A stretch of 64,000 bases of DNA from Cladorrhinum sp. PSN259 (lineage: Eukaryota > Ascomycota > Sordariomycetes > Sordariales > Podosporaceae). The stretch lies in assembly GCA_033725935.1 (NCBI GenBank), contig MU867078.1, positions 124,001 to 188,000 on the forward strand, written 5' to 3'. Both the position numbers and the translations under genes were made by a program. The notes under the pieces are model-generated. The model saw only the letters and a program-made list of their open reading frames with translations. It searched no databases and was not told the DNA's origin. Shown here piece after piece: positions 57,496-64,000 of this stretch (position 1 is the stretch's first letter; each line of letters opens with the position of its first letter).

Positions 57496-57614
57496 ACATA
57501 CGACCATACCTTCAAGAAAACTCGGCATCCCGTCCGCTCTGCCCTAGATAAGCTTGAAAGGGCCAGATCAGTACTCAGGTGGGTGACCACTGGGGAATCC
57601 CTGGTGTTGTATGT
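57496..57614 (+). rRNA. 5S ribosomal RNA, copy 2 (dispersed)
   Basis: A 119-nt 5S sequence, one base shorter than copy 1. Terminal helix and internal control region are intact. In helix II, CCCT of copy 1 reads CCTT here and its partner AGGG reads AAGG, a compensatory pair of changes that keeps the helix. This argues for selection on structure. A T6 run follows. It shares with copy 1 a short upstream motif (ATAAACCCT) at about -30 and 72 nt of 3' flank. Confidence 0.9.
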
Positions 57615-57686
57615 ACTTTTTTGGTGGAGTTTTAGTTTTATTTGTGTCCATTTTCTTGGATTTTGACTCCATCGCCAAGTCTTGGC
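57615..57686 (+). repeat. 3' flank shared with the first 5S copy
   Basis: Near-identical to 30786-30857. The match continues past the Pol III terminator and stops at TCTTGGC. Confidence 0.85.
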
Positions 57687-58866
57687 AGAACCCCCCCTTT
57701 TCTTCTTTTTACCCCTATTGTTCTATTTCGGATTCCATATGTCCGAAAGACAAATAAAAAACTAAGACAATTAAAATTTCATCTTGCAGTTCGTGATTCT
57801 TGGGTTTCTACTCCATCTCTGCACAATTTTCGGCGGCATACAGCCCTCAGATTGGTCCTCTTTGCATGCCGCAAGAAGCCTGAGCTGTAAAGCACCCTGC
57901 ACAAAGTATTGGTCGGGAATTGAACGTCAATCGGTCTGTAGGCTTCCAGCAGAGAACTCGGATGCTATCAGAGGCGAAATCGAAAATGATAAGGGCAGGT
58001 GGCCCGGGGTTTGCAAGGTCAAATAAGTGTGGTAGTTTCCTGCCTTTTACGGTCTTTTTGCCCCCGCCTTCTCCAGGAGGTCTCCGCTTGATTGCGCTCA
58101 TTGCGCTATCAATGTCATTCCTTTATGGTACGATGTGACAGAATACCTAAGGAAAGCTTTTGTTTACTTTGCGTTTAACATAGGCGAAGTCCTGGGCAGT
58201 ACGGGAGGTTTGAACGGTATTCCTAACAAGACGAAACAAGAGCTCGAGGGAAAGTTTGTCAGGCCCTTCCATTCTCGCGCAGCCGTGACTCTCAGTAACA
58301 CGGTGGTATGGGTTATCGGGTAACCTAACTCCCGAAAAATAAGTGAGGGTTCCTGTTGTAGGTCCCAATACTCTTATCCTATCAGCCAGCTGGGCTGCGT
58401 TCTGAAGAACACTCAGGCGAAGGAAAACAAGATCAATGTGCAGAATTCGCCTCCTCAAAAGTACCAGTCATTTTGAACATCGCCCAATGCATCGAGTGTC
58501 CAATCTCCGAATGCAAGGTTGCTTGCTACTGCTGCCACATTATGCAAAAGAAATGTTACCCTATCAGATTGAATCCCAGTCAAATCCAACTTCCTTGCTT
58601 GATGCACAAGCTCTGCTGCGGGATGCACTGTGCCTATCTAAATTCTGGTGGGATGTGATCGAGGTATCGATCGAAAAGAAAAGAATGGCGACACAAGCTG
58701 GGTGGTTGACTAGATAAGGCAATATACAAACTCAAAGACCATCTAGGCAAAGTCCAACTCTTCTCTAACGGACAGCATACTCAATACTGAGATTACTTCG
58801 TGAGAGACCTCTACATATATCAAATCTACAGCCCTATGGTGTTCTGCGCAGAGCTTCTGCGACAAT
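57687..58866. other. Intergenic region
   Basis: No supported gene. A 61-residue Cys-rich frame (58473-58658) lacks a signal peptide and family pattern. Confidence 0.45.
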
Positions 58867-59592
58867 ATGGCCGTAGAACACCGTGGAAAGAACGGAACAC
58901 GGGCGGTCGAGGTCGTCATCGCCGTCATGGGAGTCACGGGGGCTGGAGCAAGCACCTTCATCAAGCAGATCTCCGGCCAAGACGTTGTGATCGGAAAGCG
59001 ACTCGAAAGCTGTACTCTAGCCTCAGTCCTGTAACATGAGATGACCAGCTGACCCTATCAACACACACAGGCACCCAGCCAGTCAGTGCTGTGGGGGTTA
59101 GAAACATTTGAGAAGGCGTCAATCTTACGCTGCTGGAAACGCCCGGGTTCATTGATACCAATCGGTCAGCCACCACCATACTTGGCGATATTTCAGCTTT
59201 CCGTTCCAGCGTATACGCCCGAGGAATCCGTCTCTTGGCCATCATATATCTCAATCCGATATGCAACCCCCGCATGGAAGGCACAAGTCTCCGCAGTCTG
59301 GGTATGCTCCGTAAGCTCGTCGGCGACAGCGCTCTTTCCAACGTCATCCTAGCCACCACCCAGTGGAGCCGCGTTAGCCCTGAGGAAGGTGCCGACCGCG
59401 AACCCGGCCTCCGAAACATGTTTTTGAAGCACCTGCTTGACAACGGGGCTGTCATGAAGCGCCTCGCCGACGACTTTGCGTCAGCAATGGCTCTAATCAC
59501 ACCCCTTATTGACAAGAAGCGAGTTGTTCTCGACATCTAGCACGAGATCATAGATGAGCACAAGAAGCTTTTTGACACTACTTTGGGAAATA
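58867..59592 (+). pseudogene. Broken AIG1-like P-loop GTPase gene
   Basis: Reading from the ATG at 58867 gives IAVMGVTGAGASTFIKQISG, the P-loop region of the fungal G-domain (AIG1-like) GTPases, followed by GKRLESCT. An intron, T|GTACTC...CTGAC...CAG (59012-59070), restores the frame to CTQPVSAV. Further conserved blocks are LTLLETPGFIDTNRS (switch II/DxxG region, with Glu for Asp), AIIYLNPI and NVILATTQWSRV. The frame is broken by TGA at 59109-59111 and TAG at 59538-59540; both could arise by C-to-T change from CGA and CAG. Homology-like sequence (HEIIDEHKKLFDT) continues past the second stop. The P-loop lysine is Ala. The gene is decayed; the family is often expanded in fungi and its role is unclear. 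Confidence 0.75.
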
Positions 59593-60419
59593 ACATGCAT
59601 GGATTATCACTCTTTTCTCGCCTCTTGTCTCTTTTCATAAGCCTTCTTGTTTATAAATCTGAGTCGTTGTAAAATGTGGTGTTTCACTCACCGGTTGTTA
59701 CTGGTATTTTTTACTTGCCTTATTTTGCCTCCTCTCAGTAGTATCTGCTGTTGACCAAAAGGGATTGGATTGGTATTCTTAAGGATGTTGTAACAGATCT
59801 TGAGGTGTGAAATAACGCTCTCAGAATGTATGTGGAAATCAGCTGCTAAAGGAAAAAAATAAATAAAAAAATACTGCCCTTTCCTGCATCCCCGTGGAGT
59901 TGTGGAAGTTGGGAGTTCATCTGCTGACGAGAAACAATTCCTCGTGGTGAAGTGATGAAAGAAAAAGAGATGAAGATCATCCCATTCGGGTGCTTAGCTT
60001 GACCTCTTTTTTGCCTGAAGCTGTTCTGATGAAGGAGGAAAAGGCTCAACCGAGGGGGGGTTTATACTCCCGTCGCCCACCGCTAAACGTTTCACTACAA
60101 TGGGGGAAGGTGAGTTGTGCCTTCATCATCACAGCACCTGAAATTAGACGGATGTGGTTGCAGGTTCAACGGACGGGACGTTATGCAGGTCCCCGACTGC
60201 ACACTGCGATGCATGTTACCTGCCAATGCTAGGGGTATATTAACATTTGCAAGCCCCACACCTTCAAACCTTAAATGCACTTACTCACTCCCGTCCTTAT
60301 CCACTGTCGTTGGTCAGCACCCCACCATCCCTCAAGGTTCGCGTCCCAGCCCGTCAGCCCTATGAAGCCCCAAAGCCCAGTCATTCCCTCCAACAAATAA
60401 CAAAAACCAGCCCTGCAAA
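59593..60419. other. Intergenic region
   Basis: No supported gene; AT-rich with T-runs. Confidence 0.5.
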
Positions 60420-60820
60420 GGTTGCGTGGTCCAGTGGTAAGACGTTCTCTTGCCGTTCGGGTCGCCTGGTTGCGAAGGACTCTACATCTAGACTGAGTGA
60501 GGCCTGTGTTCGATTCCTGGGGCGTGCAGGTTCTCCTGCGCTCTTGTGTTTCTCTCACACGCCTAACCACGGTCTGGGTCCCAGAGTGGAGCACCAGGTT
60601 AGTTCACCTGAAGATGAACCGAAGATGTCAGAGATCAAAGGGGACGCCCTTTTGTCCTCAGACCCTGAGGCATAAATCGAAAGGGAACTTCCTTCAACTA
60701 GGTGTTGTGTTTCGTCGGAGTGGCCTGATCAACCACGAGGCATGTCACAGCGCTTGACGGGGCTCGGATATGGCAGGATGAAATACGCCGGTTCGATTCC
60801 GGTCGCATCCAATTCTTTTT
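60420..60820 (+). ncRNA. tRNA-like Pol III unit, possible SINE or long-interrupted tRNA
   Basis: At 60427-60437 lies an A-box match (TGGTCCAGTGG) in a D-arm-like context. Two B-box matches (GTTCGATTC) follow at 60508-60516 and 60791-60799, and a T5 terminator at 60816-60820. The outer ends, GGTTGCG (60420-60426) and CGCATCC (60804-60810), pair at six of seven positions like an acceptor stem. The last B box sits in a good T arm (GCCGG-TTCGATT-CCGGT). I find no convincing anticodon arm. Either this is a tRNA-derived SINE, a tRNA gene split by an insertion, or a new Pol III RNA. There is no poly-A tail or clear target duplication. Confidence 0.4.
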
Positions 60821-60865
60821 GCCTTTTTATTTTCATTATCTGATACTAAATTATATATCTACTCA

Positions 60866-63697
60866 TCAGGGAACACCGCCCGGCGGTACCTCCAATCCCG
60901 GATTATGGACACCATCAGCATCATCTTGTCCACTTGCGCCACCACCACCGCTCCCGCAGACATTCCACCAAGTTACCGCAGTATTATCTAAGCTCGACGT
61001 GACTTCGTGAAAATCCGCGCGCTTGTTCCCGTCCAAATCGGCATAATAACTGCACGTCCCCGCATAATTACCTTTGAACGCCTTTCCGGCATTGAACCAC
61101 TCGAAGCGTGACCCGCTTACATCTCGACGTCCTCGGTTATACCAAACGGTTCCGTCACCGGTGAACTTGTCAATGTGAATCATGTCGGCCTTTCCATCAC
61201 CATTCACGTCGCTGAAGCGAAGATTGGCGCGATCTTTGTCTTCGGTTTTCTTGAACTGGTCTATCCATTCCCACGAGTCATCACTGTTGTGGATGTATCC
61301 CTTGGTGCGGCCATCTTTTTCCAAGCAGAGGTAGTCGGCTCGTCCGTTGCCGGAAACATCGGCGAATCTCACGGCTAGGTCGTGGAATCCCAGGCCGGTC
61401 TTTTGGTCACAGGTTACCTGTGGCGCTGGGTTTGCGAGGTAAGTCCAGGAGAATTGCCCGGTGGATTGAGAGTATCTGTTGAGCCAGACTGACATGCGGT
61501 AGTTGTTGTCGGGGTCGGTCCAAACTATGTCACATTTTCCATCCCCGTCGTAGTCGAGAAGATGCAGATCTCGGCGATGAAGCGGCCGGCCGATGGCTTG
61601 GGTTGTTGGATCCCAAATTGTGGTGGAAGCATCCCAGAAGGACTCGGTCGGCGAGGCGTAAACAAGACCCTTGTTGGGGTAGAGCACCATGCGGCCGTTG
61701 TTGTAGGTCCAGACGTAGTCTGACCTGCCGTTTGACCAGCCTTTCATGTTGCAGTACTTGTTGCCGTCGGCTCTGATCTTTGTGGCACCTGAGCCTGTGT
61801 TTTTGAACACCTTAACGTCGAACTGATGTTTGCCGTTGGACAAGGTGGTGTGGTCGAGGAAGACATAGTCGAGCCGGCGCTGCAGGCCGATATCTACTGG
61901 GTCACTGAAGATTCGAGCAAAGTGAATGCGGTCACGGATGCCGGGGGCGTTCAGGCTTGCATGGCTGGGGTTGGTGGTAGCTGCTCGCCATTCGATGTTG
62001 AGGCCGTCGCCTACGTCTCCTCTTTGGCAGCTTCTCGAGTTGGTGTAAGTGTGGACTTCCCCGCTGTCACCAACCCAGAGCCAGTCGTCCCGGCCGTCAC
62101 CGTTAATATCGTCAAACCGAACGCCTCGAAGATCGCCCATCGCTTTCCCTGTAAACCGCTTGCCAAGTGCCTGCCAGTATGCGGGAGCATCACCCCAGCC
62201 GCCGTTCCGCCAGCAGTTAATGTCACCGCTGCTCTCGAGGAGACAGTAATCAGAACGGCCATCTCCGTCTACATCTCCCCACCGGACCCGAGATTGATCG
62301 TATCCGGCGGTTGCAGATCGAATATTCCCGATCGATCTAAAGGTTGGGGGGCTTGACGTTGTCCCATCGCCATTGTTGATGGCGGCATCCGCGCTGCCGT
62401 CCGGGTTTACACATACGAAATCGTCCAAGCCATCGGCATTCAGGTCCACAAACCAGATTCCGGAAGGTACGCAGTGCAAAGCGGTGTTGAGATCAGTGGG
62501 AAGTTTGACAAACGTGTTGGTGGTTGCTCCTGTGTTTTTCCAAGTTCCGTATCGAGAGTCCGTGGCTGAAATGTCAAACCAGCCGACAATATCATCCCTG
62601 TCTTTGGTAAACAGCCTGGCAAAGAACCATTGTTTCCGATCCCAGTTACTTTCGATGGTCGTTACAGTCCCCAGTGCCTGAGTCGAGTGGGTATATGTGC
62701 CATCGTCTGCACCGCTTCCCTTTTGTGTCTCTCCGGCAAACACTCCCTCGCCAAACGCCTTGTCGCAGGTACCGTCACGGTCCCCAAACACTCCCGAGTC
62801 GACTGGATCGGCTGGCTTCAACAGGCCTCCAGCTTCGGCCTCCCGGATAGCCTTCCAGAAAATGGCTGCCATCCGCTTATGCCCGCTGTCGTTGGGATGG
62901 ATAGTGTCGGTGGAGTCATAATCCTGATTGACTCTAATCCAGTCTTGGCCGTTTGGTTTCATCTCAGCCAGCACTACGGCCTTGTTTAGCCCTCGGAACC
63001 TGGCTACCTCGGCGCGTATCTGGTCGTTCATGCTTGCGCGTTTTGACTCGACAGGTTCCTTGATGGGAATAAGAGTTGAAAGGATAACGGTGGCCTTGTC
63101 AAAGCCTGGTTGAGCGAGAAGGGAATCTACCAATGATCTCACGCGAAGACCAAACGTGGATACCGCAGTGTTGCCGCTGTCAGCGGCACGCATGTCGTTG
63201 GTGCCAACATGGACGACGACGACATTGGGTTTGTATTTGTATGAGTTTTGGGCTAGGCCCTTGACTTGGTCGACTGTGTATCCTGGCGAGGCTTCGACAT
63301 CCTGCACAGTTGAGTTAACCAAGATTCATGATGAAAGAAGGGGCTTGCGATTTACATTATCAGCCATGTCGCCGTTCTTCTGGCTTCCGACCATATTGAC
63401 CTCCCAGCCTTCATACCGAAGCTGATCTCGGAGAAATTTGCGAAATCTGTTCCGCGGCACGTCAGTCAACAAACTCGATAAGTCGAGGGGACAAACTCAC
63501 CCATTTCCGTTTGAAGAACCAAACCCTCTAACAATTGAAGCACCAAGAGGAAGGATTCTCAATTGAAATGGTTTCGCTCTCCTAATCAGGTCTCCATCTT
63601 CTCTCTTGTCAAGAAACGTTTTGGATTCATTCCAGAAAGGAGCAGCCTCCACCACTGCCGCCACGCTCACGAACCACGCAAGATTAGAGAACTTCAT
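60866..63697 (-). CDS. Secreted SGNH hydrolase with FG-GAP/VCBS repeats
   Basis: Exons 63697-63501, 63446-63356 and 63301-60866 join to 907 residues. Introns are GTGAGT...CAG and GTAAAT...CAG. A signal peptide (about 1-19, ...VVEAA) and Lys-Arg/Arg-Arg sites near 31-40 suggest secretion and Kex2 trimming. The SGNH esterase domain (about 45-250) has the nucleophile Ser54 in PLGASIVRG, the GTND block near 129-132, and Asp228/His231 in TDTIHP. The rest (about 260-880) is a repeat array with Asp-rich calcium-type loops: DLNADGLDD, DVDGDGRSD, DINGDGRDD, DYDGDGKCD, DVSGNGRAD, DVNGDGKAD, DLDGNKRAD, as in FG-GAP/VCBS beta-propellers. The enzyme is probably a carbohydrate or lipid esterase with a substrate- or wall-binding propeller. 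The tail is Gly/Pro-rich. Confidence 0.88.
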
Positions 63698-64000
63698 AAT
63701 AATGCCGCTCTGTGACGAGTCAACTATTACCTTCCATCCTAACCAGCTTTATATCTCCCACTATCCAACTTCAGCCCCAATGTCCAACAACGCGATCCAA
63801 CACCCTACCCGCCGCGTCCATGCCTTTCATCGCAATTTCCCATAACCAACATTCTCTCCCGCCTCCAATACGACACTAGCTCCCAGTAGCCAGCACGGTC
63901 TAGAGCACACCCCCTGGTGCATGTACGGTACTTAGAGCAAGTGACAGCATGCAAACATTCTCGTATTCTACCTTACTCAACACACGTGCTCGAACTAATG
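63698..64000. other. Promoter region of the SGNH hydrolase gene
   Basis: It extends to the window edge; nothing further recognised. Confidence 0.5.

Noticed and set aside
58473..58658. Cys-rich 61-residue frame, possible small secreted effector
   Set aside because: No signal peptide; Cys spacing resembles no known family; nearby frames are similar in length.
60247..60675. A 142-codon frame over the tRNA-like unit
   Set aside because: No conserved pattern, and it overlaps stronger Pol III signals.
1..64000. CRISPR arrays, bacterial operons and insertion sequences
   Set aside because: No direct-repeat/spacer pattern and the genes are fungal with spliceosomal introns.

Overview
The window is nuclear DNA of a filamentous ascomycete (Pezizomycotina). 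Short spliceosomal introns (about 45-170 nt) with GTATGT/GTAAGT donors and CTAAC/CTGAC branch points interrupt many genes. Housekeeping proteins are of fungal type, tRNAs carry introns, and 5S rRNA genes are dispersed rather than clustered. I cannot name the species from the sequence; a leotiomycete or sordariomycete is the most I would guess.

Layout. The left part (1-23.3 kb) is a dense block of core genes. In order: the 3' end of an unrecognised gene, a large Golgi ARF-GEF (Gea/GBF1), a Hikeshi-like Hsp70 import factor (-), a NUDIX/DUF4743 protein, RNA polymerase subunit Rpb8 (-), Elongator subunit Elp4, tRNA-splicing endonuclease subunit Sen34, an Asi-type membrane RING ligase (-), a U2B''/U1A two-RRM protein, V-ATPase subunit D (-), and the splicing factor Syf1. 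I rebuilt exon structures by hand; they join in frame and reproduce conserved family sequence.

The middle (23.3-38 kb) is looser. It holds a 1.13-kb element with about 46-49-bp terminal inverted repeats and a FAR1/MULE-like coding remnant, two intron-containing tRNA genes (Glu-CTC and Gln-TTG), a small conserved fungal protein with a 7-nt first coding exon, a short-chain dehydrogenase with a possible mitochondrial presequence, a 5S rRNA gene, an Egh16-like secreted protein, a HEI10-like meiotic RING protein, and the NEDD8 E1 subunit Ula1.

The right part (38-64 kb) is gene-poor. A 7.8-kb gene-free stretch precedes a Zn2Cys6 transcription factor. A 5.8-kb gene-free stretch containing an assembly gap precedes an MFS transporter. 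Then come a second 5S copy that shares its 3' flank with the first, a broken AIG1-like GTPase gene with two C-to-T-type nonsense codons, a tRNA-like Pol III unit of about 400 bp, and a secreted SGNH hydrolase with FG-GAP/VCBS repeats.

Connections. Many core genes here serve RNA metabolism: Rpb8 (all three polymerases, including the Pol III that makes 5S and tRNA), Sen34 (removes tRNA introns such as those in the two tRNAs here), Elp4 (tRNA wobble-uridine modification), U2B'' and Syf1 (mRNA splicing). This is probably chance clustering; fungi do not group such genes in operons. The least-explained signals are the non-coding or mobile ones: the paired 5S units, the MULE-like element, the tRNA-like unit at 60.4 kb and the decayed GTPase.
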